Shown: positions 27,059-34,610 of the stretch, one piece after another
How positions within the stretch are numbered: the stretch's first letter is position 1
How the letters are laid out: each line of letters starts with the position of its first letter
Assembly: GCF_041902845.1 (NCBI RefSeq)
Contig: NZ_CP159486.1
Coordinates: 1,922,001 to 1,986,000, forward strand
Direction of reading: 5' to 3'
Length of the DNA stretch: 64,000 bases
Source: Limibacterium fermenti
GTDB lineage: Bacteria > Bacteroidota > Bacteroidia > Bacteroidales > Dysgonomonadaceae
Position numbers and translations under genes: made by a program
Notes under the pieces: generated by a model
Database searches by the model: none
Told to the model about the DNA's origin: nothing
Seen by the model: the letters and a program-made list of their open reading frames with translations, nothing else

Positions 27059-28096
27059 ATGTCGAAATTACATATTCCCGATGGGTATCATCCGTTATTG
27101 AATCTGAAGCAAACAGAACTCGGAATAAAAAGTATTAAAGATTTTTTCCAGCAAAACCTTTCTTCGGAGTTGCGTCTTCGGCGTGTGACTGCGCCTTTGT
27201 TCGTTGAGAGCGGTACGGGAATTAACGATGATTTAAACGGAATAGAGCGCCCGGTACGTTTCCCGATTAAGGATATGGGGGACAAAACGGCTGAAATCGT
27301 GCATTCTTTAGCTAAATGGAAGCGTTTAACGCTGGCTGATTATCATATTGAAGAGGGATACGGTATTTATACGGATATGAATGCCATACGCGCCGATGAA
27401 GAATTGGACAACCTGCATTCGCTGTATGTCGATCAATGGGATTGGGAAATGGTTATCGCAAAGGAGGACAGGAGTGCGGCTTTTTTGAAACAAATCGTTC
27501 AACGCATCTATGCAGCCATGCTCCGTACGGAATATCTGGTGTATGAATTGTTTCCACTCATAAAGCCGGAACTGCCCAAGAATATTCATTTCGTCTATGC
27601 CGAAGAATTGTTGCAGGCATATCCCGATAAAACCGCCAAACAACGGGAAGACGCCGTCGCCCAAAAATACGGGGCGGTATTTATTATCGGTATCGGCGCG
27701 AATCTGTCCAATGGCCTTCCGCATGACGGCCGCGCACCCGATTATGACGATTGGAGTACGCCAAATGAAGACGGTTTTAAAGGGCTCAATGGCGATTTAT
27801 TGGTATGGAATCCGGTTTTACAATGTAGCGTAGAGCTTTCATCGATGGGCGTTCGCGTCGATCCGATCGCCCTCGAAAGGCAATTGAAGTTGCATGGAAA
27901 AGAAGACCGATTGTCGTTGTATTTTCATCGTCGATTGATGAATAATGAATTACCGTTATCCATCGGAGGAGGAATCGGACAGTCACGCTTGTGCATGTAT
28001 TATCTTCGAAAAGCGCATATCGGGGAAATACAATCGAGTCTATGGCCGTCTGAAATCCGCGAACAAGCGCGGGAACACGCTATTTATTTAATCTGA
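27059..28096 (+). CDS. asnA: Aspartate-ammonia ligase (asparagine synthetase A)
   Basis: 345 residues, normal for AsnA, which makes asparagine from aspartate, ammonia and ATP through an aminoacyl-tRNA-synthetase-like fold. Signatures: VTAPLFVESGTGINDDLNGIERPV, LAKWKRLTLADY, LHSLYVDQWDWE and the late LPLSIGGGIGQSRLCMYYL. It is transcribed from its own strong promoter and stands alone. Confidence 0.96.
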   Translation: MSKLHIPDGYHPLLNLKQTELGIKSIKDFFQQNLSSELRLRRVTAPLFVESGTGINDDLNGIERPVRFPIKDMGDKTAEIVHSLAKWKRLTLADYHIEEGYGIYTDMNAIRADEELDNLHSLYVDQWDWEMVIAKEDRSAAFLKQIVQRIYAAMLRTEYLVYELFPLIKPELPKNIHFVYAEELLQAYPDKTAKQREDAVAQKYGAVFIIGIGANLSNGLPHDGRAPDYDDWSTPNEDGFKGLNGDLLVWNPVLQCSVELSSMGVRVDPIALERQLKLHGKEDRLSLYFHRRLMNNELPLSIGGGIGQSRLCMYYLRKAHIGEIQSSLWPSEIREQAREHAIYLI

Positions 28097-28174
28097 ATCC
28101 TTATTTTTATTCTTTCTGTTTTTTGAATTCGTTTTTTTGAAGTAACTTAGCCGGCTGAATTAAAAGGTATTCGT

Positions 28175-28837
28175 ATGGATGTTAAAATAGAAGAAAGTTG
28201 GAAAGAGCGCTTGCAAGATGAATTTGAAAAGCCTTATTTTAAACAGCTGACCGATTTTGTGCGCGAAGAATATCGTGCACGTACTATTTATCCACCGGCA
28301 AAATTGATCTTTAACGCGTTCGATTGCTGCCCTTTCGATAAAGTGAAAGTCGTTATCGTAGGGCAAGATCCGTATCACGAACCCGGCCAGGCGCATGGAT
28401 TATGCTTTTCGGTAAATGAGGGAATACAGATTCCTCCTTCGCTTGTGAATATTTATAAGGAAATACAGGACGATTTAGGAGTGCCGGTTCCCCGTTCGGG
28501 TAATTTAGAACGATGGTGCCGGCAGGGAGTTCTTCTTCTGAATGCGACCCTTACCGTTCAGGCCCACCGCGCCGGCTCTCATCAGCATAAAGGATGGGAA
28601 GAATTTACAGATGCGGCTATCCGTCATTTGGCGAACGAACGGGAACATGTGGTCTTTCTTCTTTGGGGATCGTATGCACAACGAAAAGGGGAAAATATCG
28701 ATACGAATAGACATCTTGTCCTGAAGTCCCCGCATCCTTCGCCTTTATCGGCACACCGGGGATTCTTTGGAAATAAGCATTTTAGTAAAGCCAATGCCTA
28801 TTTGATTGCCAACGGCGAAGAACCCATTGAATGGTAA
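28175..28837 (+). CDS. ung: Uracil-DNA glycosylase (family 1)
   Basis: 220 residues, normal length. Removes uracil from DNA in base-excision repair. Catalytic water-activating loop VIVGQDPYHEPGQAHGLCFSV (Asp in QDPYH), LLLNATLTV, LLWGSYAQRKG, and the DNA-intercalating HPSPLSAHRGFFG loop are all intact. A likely promoter is TTTG at 28122 with TAACTTAG at 28143-28150. Seven tandem hairpin/T-tract units begin 54 bp after its stop codon. Confidence 0.96.
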   Translation: MDVKIEESWKERLQDEFEKPYFKQLTDFVREEYRARTIYPPAKLIFNAFDCCPFDKVKVVIVGQDPYHEPGQAHGLCFSVNEGIQIPPSLVNIYKEIQDDLGVPVPRSGNLERWCRQGVLLLNATLTVQAHRAGSHQHKGWEEFTDAAIRHLANEREHVVFLLWGSYAQRKGENIDTNRHLVLKSPHPSPLSAHRGFFGNKHFSKANAYLIANGEEPIEW

Positions 28838-28890
28838 GGGAAATTTTGGGGGGAGTCCTCGAATTCCGAGACCTTGTCGAAAATTTTTTT

Positions 28891-29177
28891 GAAGGTTTCG
28901 TATCTGTACGACGCGTTGCCCGGTTTTTTTTGAAGGCTTCGTATCTGTACGACGTGTTGCCCGGTTTTTTTGAGGGCTTCGTATTCGTACGACGCCTTGC
29001 CCGGGTTTTTTTGAAGGCTTCGTATCTGTACGACGCCTTGCCCGGAATTTTTTGAGGGCTTCGTATCTGTACGACGCCTTGCCCGGTTTTTTTTGAGGGC
29101 TTCGTATCTGTACGACGCCTTGCCCGGTTTTTTTTGAAGGCTTCGTATTCGTTCGACGCCTTGCCTGAGTTTTTTTA
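28891..29177 (+). repeat. Seven tandem 41-bp units, each a terminator-like hairpin
   Basis: Units begin at 28891, 28932, 28972, 29013, 29054, 29095 and 29136, a period of 41 bp (one step of 40). The commonest unit has outer arms AAGGC/GCCTT, a T-C mismatch, inner arms TCGTA/TACGA and loop TCTG, then GCCCGG and a run of about 8 T. Each unit therefore reads as an intrinsic terminator on the plus strand. Copies 1 and 7 carry stem mismatches. Because 41 is not a multiple of three, the open frames seen across it cycle through three unrelated peptides and are not genes. The array separates ung from the TPP-controlled operon. Confidence 0.9.
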
Positions 29178-29274
29178 TTCCCGGAAATATTGCCCAGAGC
29201 AATCCCCGGGCAAAATTCAGGAATAAAATCCATCTATTTTTATCCCCGCCGTCCGCAAATCAAAAAATATCCTG

Positions 29275-29282
29275 TATCTTTG
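29275..29282 (+). promoter_or_regulatory. Promoter -7 element of the TPP-controlled operon
   Basis: TATCTTTG sits directly before the riboswitch, so transcription would start at about the first base of the aptamer. Confidence 0.6.
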
Positions 29283-29289
29283 TGTCACA

Positions 29290-29375
29290 CTATGCACGGG
29301 GTGCCCGCACACAGCGGACTGAGATGATACCCGACACCTGATTTGGATCATGCCAACGTAGGGATGCAAGCCTGC
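29290..29375 (+). promoter_or_regulatory. TPP riboswitch (THI element)
   Basis: The conserved parts of the thiamine-pyrophosphate aptamer are visible in order: GGGGTGCCC (about 29298-29306), the pyrimidine-sensing CTGAGATGATACCCG (29319-29333), then ACCTGATTTGGATCATGCCA and ACGTAGGGATGCAAG (29336-29370). About 70 nt separate it from the first start codon at 29446. No obvious intrinsic terminator lies in between, so control of translation start or another platform is likely. In Bacteroidota, TPP binding normally lowers expression. Confidence 0.93.
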
Positions 29376-29445
29376 CCGATTTTTCGTTTCTCGCTTCATT
29401 TTGTTGGCTATCCGAAAGAAAAAATAAATGAATAAATAGACCAAT

Positions 29446-30180
29446 ATGAATTCAACGGAAATAGAAAAAAAGTCAAGCTCCGATTTAGTCCGTCAGGGAC
29501 AGCAAAACTGGCAAGGCCGTGAAGAATGGTTTTTCAACCGGAAGCATACCGATACGTACGAATTGTGGTATGAAGGACGCTATAAACGCGCCGAAGTATG
29601 GCAGAAAAAAATCATGGAACAGCTTATCGGTAAGGACAAACGCGTGAAAACATTGCTGGAGTTCGGTTGCGGCACCACGCATTTTACACGTTGGTGGAAA
29701 CAAATCGGCATCGAGGCTTCCGGCGGAGACATCTCGCCGTTTATGTTGTCGCAGGCGCTGCATTTGTTTGACGGAGACCTCGTGATGGCCGACTCCCACT
29801 TCATGCCTTTCAAAGATCATAGTTTCGACGCATTGGCATTCGTCACGACATTCGAATACTACAAAGATCCCGTTAAAGTCTTGCGGGAAGCGGCGCGGGT
29901 TGGGAAATACGGCATTATGATGGGAATGATGAATAAAACAACACCCAAATTCATCCGCCGCCGGACACAACAGCTTTTCGGGCTGAATCCTTTTTATGTC
30001 ACGGCGACATTCTATACTCCCAAGACGTTAACGGAACTCGTGCATAAAGCGCTGAAAGGAAGGGATTATACGATAGAATGGACGATGACGGGACTGCCTA
30101 AGTGGTTTCCCGTACAGCAATGGAACCAATCGTACGGCGATTTCTTTGCCTTGTATATACGATTAAATGATGTGGAGTAA
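29446..30180 (+). CDS. Class I SAM-dependent methyltransferase under TPP control
   Basis: 244 residues. SAM-binding motif I is LLEFGCGTTHFT (about 70-81), followed by ASGGDISPFML (motif post I) and FDALAFVTTFEYYKDP (motif II region, about 128-143). The C-terminal 100 residues carry no recognised substrate domain but are rich in Trp and basic residues. The substrate is unknown. It is the first gene of a four-gene operon behind the TPP riboswitch; the next gene starts 4 bp after its stop. A Trm112-like protein, a family known to activate methyltransferases, is encoded last in the same operon. Confidence 0.85.
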   Translation: MNSTEIEKKSSSDLVRQGQQNWQGREEWFFNRKHTDTYELWYEGRYKRAEVWQKKIMEQLIGKDKRVKTLLEFGCGTTHFTRWWKQIGIEASGGDISPFMLSQALHLFDGDLVMADSHFMPFKDHSFDALAFVTTFEYYKDPVKVLREAARVGKYGIMMGMMNKTTPKFIRRRTQQLFGLNPFYVTATFYTPKTLTELVHKALKGRDYTIEWTMTGLPKWFPVQQWNQSYGDFFALYIRLNDVE

Positions 30181-30183
30181 GAA

Positions 30184-31239
30184 ATGGATCAAAAACTCGG
30201 AAAAATAGATCATTCACTGGTGCACGATTTTATCAGGCATCACTGTGGAGCCCGTCGACCGGAAGTAATATCAGGCCCCGATTTCGGCGTTGACGTGTCT
30301 GTTATCGATTTAAACGACGGCCGGGCAATGGCCCTTACGAGCGATCCGTTGTCGTTGATTCCGTCACTGGGATTGCAGGAATCGGCATGGCTTTCCGTCC
30401 AACTGATGGCCAACGATATGGCAACAACGGGCTTTGCGCCGATGTACGGACAGTTCGTCCTGAACTTGCCGGCTCATTTTTCTCAAGAGGATTTTAAAGT
30501 TTACTGGAAGCATATCGACCGCTTTTGTTCCGACATCGGCATGGCCGTTACCGGCGGACATACCGGCTTTATAGAAGGACAAAACTCCACCATTGCCGGC
30601 GGAGGAACCTTCATCGCCATCGCTCCTAAAAATGAAATCCTCACCTCTGCGGGAGCCTCTCCCGGCGATGCCATCCTGGTAACGAAAGAATGCGCCCTTT
30701 CTTCTACAGCCATATTGGCGTTAAGCTTTCCCGAAACGGTAAAGAATAAACTCGGAAGCGAGTTCTACCGGTTGGCTGCGGAAAGTTTTTACCGTACCTC
30801 TTCGCTCAAAGATGCCTTGACGGCAGCCGGTCAACAACAAACGCGTAACGCGATTACCGCGATGCACGATGTGACCGAAGGAGGGGTGTTGGGTACGATT
30901 TACGAACTAACAGTCGCTTCGGGCAACGGAGCGGAAGTATATAATGATCTTTTGCCGTTTGGGGAAGTGCAAGAAGCCGTTTGCTCGCTTTTTTCACTCG
31001 ATTCCCGGTATTGTGTGGGCGCCGGTTCGATGATTATCACCTGCAAAAAAGAAGGGGTGAATGCGGTTATCGAATCTTTGGCAAAAGAAAAAATTCCCTG
31101 TGTCGAAGTGGGGCGTCTGACGGAAAAAGAAAAGGGGGTAAAACTGATTGAAGAAGGCAGGGAAAAAGCGTTGAACTATTTCCACACCGACCCGTATTGG
31201 GCCGCTTTTTTCAAGGCACTGAAAGCAGGATGGAAATGA
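30184..31239 (+). CDS. PurM/HypE/ThiL-superfamily (AIR synthase-related) protein
   Basis: 351 residues with the two AIR-synthase domains: N-terminal about 25-150 (MALTSDPLSLIPSLG, QLMANDMATTGFAPMYGQF, AVTGGHTGFIEG) and C-terminal about 155-345 (GDAILVTKECALSSTAILAL, AMHDVTEGGVLGTIYEL, VGAGSMIITC). This superfamily binds ATP and includes PurM, ThiL, HypE and SelD. It lacks the C-terminal PRIC-type tail of HypE and the GDDAAV segment of ThiL (here DFGVDVSVI), so neither name is safe. Because it lies behind a TPP riboswitch, a ThiL-like phosphate-transfer or ATP-activation role is plausible but unproven. Its stop overlaps the next start as ATGA. Confidence 0.82.
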   Translation: MDQKLGKIDHSLVHDFIRHHCGARRPEVISGPDFGVDVSVIDLNDGRAMALTSDPLSLIPSLGLQESAWLSVQLMANDMATTGFAPMYGQFVLNLPAHFSQEDFKVYWKHIDRFCSDIGMAVTGGHTGFIEGQNSTIAGGGTFIAIAPKNEILTSAGASPGDAILVTKECALSSTAILALSFPETVKNKLGSEFYRLAAESFYRTSSLKDALTAAGQQQTRNAITAMHDVTEGGVLGTIYELTVASGNGAEVYNDLLPFGEVQEAVCSLFSLDSRYCVGAGSMIITCKKEGVNAVIESLAKEKIPCVEVGRLTEKEKGVKLIEEGREKALNYFHTDPYWAAFFKALKAGWK

Positions 31240-31874
31240 CAATACAAAAGAAGATTACCAAAGGAATTTATCTGGTTATCGATCCTTCCATGGACCGGCT
31301 TTTATTGTTGGATAAACTCCGGCTTGCCCTGCAACAACCAATTGCAGCGGTGCAAATTTGGGATAATTTTGACAAAAACGCCGACATCGAAGGTTTTATC
31401 CGTCCGGTAAGCGCCCTCTGCGCCGAAGCCGATACACCGCTTTTGATGAACAACCGATGGGAGTATTTGCTGCATTTTCCGCTCGACGGGGTTCATTTCG
31501 ACCAAATACCCGATGACATGGGCGCCATCCGCCAAAAAGTGGGGCGGACGTTTATTTCCGGACTGACCTGCAATAACGACTTGTCGTGGGTTCGATGGGC
31601 TGCCGCACATCGACTGGATTATATTTCCTTCTGTTCCGTTTTTCCATCTTCTACGGCCAACAGTTGCGAGTTAGTCGATTTCGACACCGTCCGGCAGGCA
31701 CGCGCGCTGTTTAGCCGTCCGATTTTTCTGGCGGGAGGTATCCGGCCGGAAAACATGGACAAGTTAAACACCCTGCCGTATGATGGAGTAGCCGTGGTTT
31801 CGGGGATTATGAGCGTGGCGGATCCCATCGACGCCATCAAAAAGTATAGCGAACAATTAATTAAAAAACAATGA
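31236..31874 (+). CDS. ThiE/TenI-like TIM-barrel protein with altered active site
   Basis: 212 residues from ATG 31236, which overlaps the previous stop as ATGA; ATG 31230 is an alternative. The fold matches thiamine phosphate synthase: IAAVQIWDNF, LLMNNRWEYL, LDGVHFDQ, FISGLTCNN, DYISFCSVFPSST, IFLAGGIRPEN, DGVAVVSGIM. Key ThiE residues are changed: the QxRxK motif reads Q40-I-W42-D-N44 (Arg to Trp, Lys to Asn), the Mg-binding Asp of the N-D pair is Asn73, and the T-x-T-K loop is S-S-T-A141. The GGI phosphate loop is kept. Ordinary ThiE activity is therefore unlikely. TenI-like or quite different chemistry is possible. Confidence 0.8.
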   Translation: MTIQKKITKGIYLVIDPSMDRLLLLDKLRLALQQPIAAVQIWDNFDKNADIEGFIRPVSALCAEADTPLLMNNRWEYLLHFPLDGVHFDQIPDDMGAIRQKVGRTFISGLTCNNDLSWVRWAAAHRLDYISFCSVFPSSTANSCELVDFDTVRQARALFSRPIFLAGGIRPENMDKLNTLPYDGVAVVSGIMSVADPIDAIKKYSEQLIKKQ

Positions 31875-32215
31875 GACTAAAAACGATAGAAAAACTATGC
31901 TGCCCGTTCGATAAGGCAGATTTGCAATTAACCGTCATCACAACAGACGATACGGGAGAAAAAGTGATAGAGGGCTTTTTAATTTGTAACGAATGCCAAC
32001 GGTTATATCCCATCATGAAAGGCATTCCGATTATGAATCCCGATGAATTCAGAGAATTTGACTTGGAAAGGCCTGTGTTGGAGAGATGGCAACGCTATCT
32101 GGATGGCAAAACGATTGATGATACCTTTCGCGTCGTTGAGATTTCAGATATTCCCTCGAAGACGCAACTCAACGTCTTACCGGATGCGTCACCCGCAGTT
32201 AAACCGCAAAAATAA
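31871..32215 (+). CDS. Trm112-family zinc-ribbon-like protein
   Basis: 114 residues, starting inside the previous gene (ATGA overlap). The Trm112 pattern is seen: KLCCPFDKADL (C10, C11), then GFLICNECQRLYPIMKGIPIM (C39, C42). The canonical second Cys of the CPxC pair is Asp14, so the metal site has at most three usual ligands plus C10. The last 40 residues extend past the family core. Trm112 proteins stabilise and activate partner SAM methyltransferases in eukaryotes and archaea; the methyltransferase gene at 29446 in the same operon is the obvious partner candidate. Confidence 0.85.
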   Translation: MRLKTIEKLCCPFDKADLQLTVITTDDTGEKVIEGFLICNECQRLYPIMKGIPIMNPDEFREFDLERPVLERWQRYLDGKTIDDTFRVVEISDIPSKTQLNVLPDASPAVKPQK

Positions 32216-32228
32216 ACAATAAAACTTC

Positions 32229-32256
32229 TTGAATAAAAGATTTTTGGTTATCTTTG
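32229..32256 (+). promoter_or_regulatory. rpsP promoter
   Basis: TTG at 32229-32231 and TATCTTTG at 32249-32256 precede rpsP by about 50 bp, so rpsP is independent of the TPP operon. Confidence 0.65.
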
Positions 32257-32305
32257 CACCCGCAAATACAATTTATAAAGCATTTTAATTTAAAAAAACT
32301 ACTAA

Positions 32306-32902
32306 ATGGCAACAAAATTACGTTTACAACGACGGGGACGCAAACACTACCCGTACTATCAAATCATTGTTGCAGATAGCAGGGCTCCACGAGATGGAAA
32401 GTACATAGAAAGGATAGGTTCATATAATCCGAACACTCATCCTGCTACTATCACTTTAGATTTCGACCGGGCTTTGTATTGGCTGCAAACAGGCGCTCAA
32501 CCAACCGACACCGTTCGGAATATCCTTTCAAGAGAAGGAGTACTCATGAAGAAACATCTTCTCGGCGGTGTAACCAAAGGTGCATTTAACGAAGAAGAAG
32601 CCGAAAAGAAATTCGAAGCTTGGAAAGATGCTAAACTCAATGCTGTTCAATCTGTTAAAGAAAAAGATGAAGAGAAAAAACGTGCGGACGAAAAAGCTCG
32701 TTTAGATGCCGAAAAAGAACAGAATAAAGCCAGAGCAGAACTTTTAGCGAAGAAAAAAGCCGAACTTGAAGCGGCTAATGCACCGGCTCAAGAAGAGGAA
32801 GAACAAGCAGCGCCTTCGGAGGAAGTTCCTGTAACAACAGAAGAAGCGACTGCAACTCCTGAGGCAGAAGAAAGTAAAAAAGAAGAAGAACCAACAGCCT
32901 GA
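32306..32902 (+). CDS. rpsP: 30S ribosomal protein S16 with long charged C-terminal tail
   Basis: 198 residues. The S16 core (about 1-85) is clear: KLRLQRRGRKHYPYYQIIVADSRAPRDGKYIERIGSYNP-type sequence and later VRNILSREGVLMKKHL. The remaining about 110 residues are a Lys/Glu/Ala-rich helix-forming and then acidic tail (EEEEQAAPSEE, AEESKKEEEP). S16 is about 80-90 residues in most bacteria; the tail is common in Bacteroidota. A perfect 10-bp terminator follows. Confidence 0.95.
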   Translation: MATKLRLQRRGRKHYPYYQIIVADSRAPRDGKYIERIGSYNPNTHPATITLDFDRALYWLQTGAQPTDTVRNILSREGVLMKKHLLGGVTKGAFNEEEAEKKFEAWKDAKLNAVQSVKEKDEEKKRADEKARLDAEKEQNKARAELLAKKKAELEAANAPAQEEEEQAAPSEEVPVTTEEATATPEAEESKKEEEPTA

Positions 32903-32925
32903 TTAGTTCTCATTTCAAATAGAAG

Positions 32926-32961
32926 ACCTCCGATTTTGATTCATAATCGGAGGTTTTTTTA
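32926..32961. terminator. Bidirectional terminator between rpsP and the phosphatase gene
   Basis: ACCTCCGATT (32926-32935) and AATCGGAGGT (32945-32954) pair perfectly over 10 bp. A T run follows on the plus side, and a T-rich stretch on the other strand serves the convergent gene. Confidence 0.92.
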
Positions 32962-32968
32962 TAATCTA

Positions 32969-33475
32969 TTACTCAATATCCTCTTTATCAATAATGACCT
33001 CCATTAATCCCAGGCAGGCATCTTCTAATAAATCAAGCACCAACTCGAATCCTGACGTTCCGCCAAAATAAGGATCGGGAATATGATCATGGCTATATTG
33101 TCGGGAGAATTCCGTCATGCGATGAATTTTCCGTTCATCTTCCGTTGTAATAGCCATCGATTTGACATCCATATAATTTTGATCATCCATCGCAATAATG
33201 TAATCAAAATTCTGAAAGTCTTTTTTTGTAAATCTACGCGCCCGGGAGAGAAACGCATATCCACGTTTTTCCCCATGAGCACGCATGCGCTCATCGGGAA
33301 GGTCCCCTTCATGCCAACCGGAAGTACCGGCAGAATCAGTTTCAATACTATCCTGTAAATTATTCTTTTCAATAATACGGTTCATAACGCTTTCTGCGGC
33401 CGGAGAACGACAAATGTTTCCAAGACAGACAAAAAGTATACGAATTTTTTTCTTATTTGAATCCTGCAATTTCAT
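32969..33475 (-). CDS. Low-molecular-weight protein-tyrosine phosphatase
   Basis: 168 residues. The P-loop C17-L-G-N-I-C-R23-S (signature C-x5-R) and the general-acid segment HIPDPYFGG are intact, together with DSAGTSGWHEGDLPDERM. It removes phosphate from phosphotyrosine; in some bacteria such enzymes act on capsule-export kinases, but no kinase gene lies nearby. Promoter: minus-strand TATCTTTG at 33530-33537 with TTG about 20 bp upstream. Confidence 0.93.
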   Translation of the reverse strand: MKLQDSNKKKIRILFVCLGNICRSPAAESVMNRIIEKNNLQDSIETDSAGTSGWHEGDLPDERMRAHGEKRGYAFLSRARRFTKKDFQNFDYIIAMDDQNYMDVKSMAITTEDERKIHRMTEFSRQYSHDHIPDPYFGGTSGFELVLDLLEDACLGLMEVIIDKEDIE

Positions 33476-33529
33476 ACGAATAAAATAGTGAAGTGACTAT
33501 AAATAATTGTAACCTTAAACAAATTGTTA

Positions 33530-33537
33530 CAAAGATA
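33530..33537 (-). promoter_or_regulatory. Promoter -7 element of the tyrosine phosphatase gene
   Basis: TATCTTTG on the minus strand, with a TTG about 20 bp further upstream, 55 bp before the start codon. Confidence 0.6.
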
Positions 33538-33715
33538 ATGCATTTTACCCTTCCGGACAACTTCCGTGTAGATAAAAGTCTTATAAGATTGAAGTTAGGA
33601 GGACGTATCACTTGCCGGAGCGTTTTCTCCATGGATATTTAAATGCCCGAAAATTGTTTCCAAATAATTCTGATTGATTTTCAGATACCGGCTAAAAGCG
33701 TTTTTTAGGTGTCTG

Positions 33716-34540
33716 TCACAAATATTTATCCATTAACAGGTTCATCTCTTGCTGTAATTTCTTAGCCTCTTCGGCGGCGGCTTCTGCAAAGCTTTCGGTA
33801 TGGTCTGCATAGATGATGGACCGTGAAGCATTGACAATCAGTCCGCATTGTTTATTCATGCCGTACCGGCAAACATCCTCTAACGATCCGCCCTGTGTTC
33901 CCACACCCGGAACTAACAGAAAGTGGTTAGGAACAATTTTCCGCACATCTTGCAATAACGTCCCGTGAGTAGCCCCGACGACATACATCATTTGTTCATC
34001 GGATGCCCATGTCTGCGATACACGCAACACTTGTTCAAATAAACGTTCTCCGTTTTTATTCTCGGTTTGTTGGAAGTCATTCGAGCCCTTGTTTGAAGTT
34101 AACGCCAATAGTATCACCCAACTTTCAGGATACAGAAGAAATGGTTTCACACTATCTTCGCCCATATAAGGAGCCACCGTCAGGGCGTCCACCTTCATGC
34201 CGTCGAAAAAAGTGCGTGCATACATTTCGCTCGTGTTCGCAATATCGCCTCGTTTAGCATCGGCGATAATAAACAGTTGCGGATGACGCTGTTTTATATA
34301 AGCCACGGTTTTCTGCAACGACAGCCAACCTTCTATTCCCGCACTCTCATAAAATGCGACATTCGGTTTATAGGCAATGCAGTAGGGAGCCGTCGCATCG
34401 ATAATCGCTTTATTAAACGTATAGATAGGATCTTCGTTATCGGTGAGATAATCGGGAATTTTTTCAATATCGGTATCCAGTCCTACGCATAGGAAAGACC
34501 GTTTTTTTATTATTTGTTCAAAAAGCTGTTGTTTTGTCAT
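33716..34540 (-). CDS. pyrF: Orotidine 5'-phosphate decarboxylase
   Basis: 274 residues, the longer bacterial form (type 2). Converts OMP to UMP. FLCVGLDTDIEKIP opens the barrel, the catalytic Lys/Asp array is IADAKRGDIANTSEMY, and the phosphate-binding end is LLVPGVGTQGGSLEDV. It lies 70 bp downstream of prfA in the purM-prfA-pyrF order and is probably co-transcribed. Confidence 0.95.
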   Translation of the reverse strand: MTKQQLFEQIIKKRSFLCVGLDTDIEKIPDYLTDNEDPIYTFNKAIIDATAPYCIAYKPNVAFYESAGIEGWLSLQKTVAYIKQRHPQLFIIADAKRGDIANTSEMYARTFFDGMKVDALTVAPYMGEDSVKPFLLYPESWVILLALTSNKGSNDFQQTENKNGERLFEQVLRVSQTWASDEQMMYVVGATHGTLLQDVRKIVPNHFLLVPGVGTQGGSLEDVCRYGMNKQCGLIVNASRSIIYADHTESFAEAAAEEAKKLQQEMNLLMDKYL

Positions 34541-34610
34541 TTATTTAATTTGTTACATCAATTACTTCGAGATGCCACGCTAATCTGTTTTAATTTCATG
34601 AATGAAAATT

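Noticed and set aside
28745..29233. Overlapping minus-strand frames of 134 and 162 codons and a 74-codon plus-strand frame across the 41-bp array
   Set aside because: The period is not a multiple of three, so the peptides cycle through three unrelated phrases. They are open only because the unit has few stops, and they overlap the end of ung.
30184..31239. Naming the PurM-like gene thiL, hypE or selD
   Set aside because: It lacks the GDDAAV segment of ThiL, the C-terminal Cys tail of HypE and the catalytic Cys/Sec of SelD, so only the superfamily is safe.
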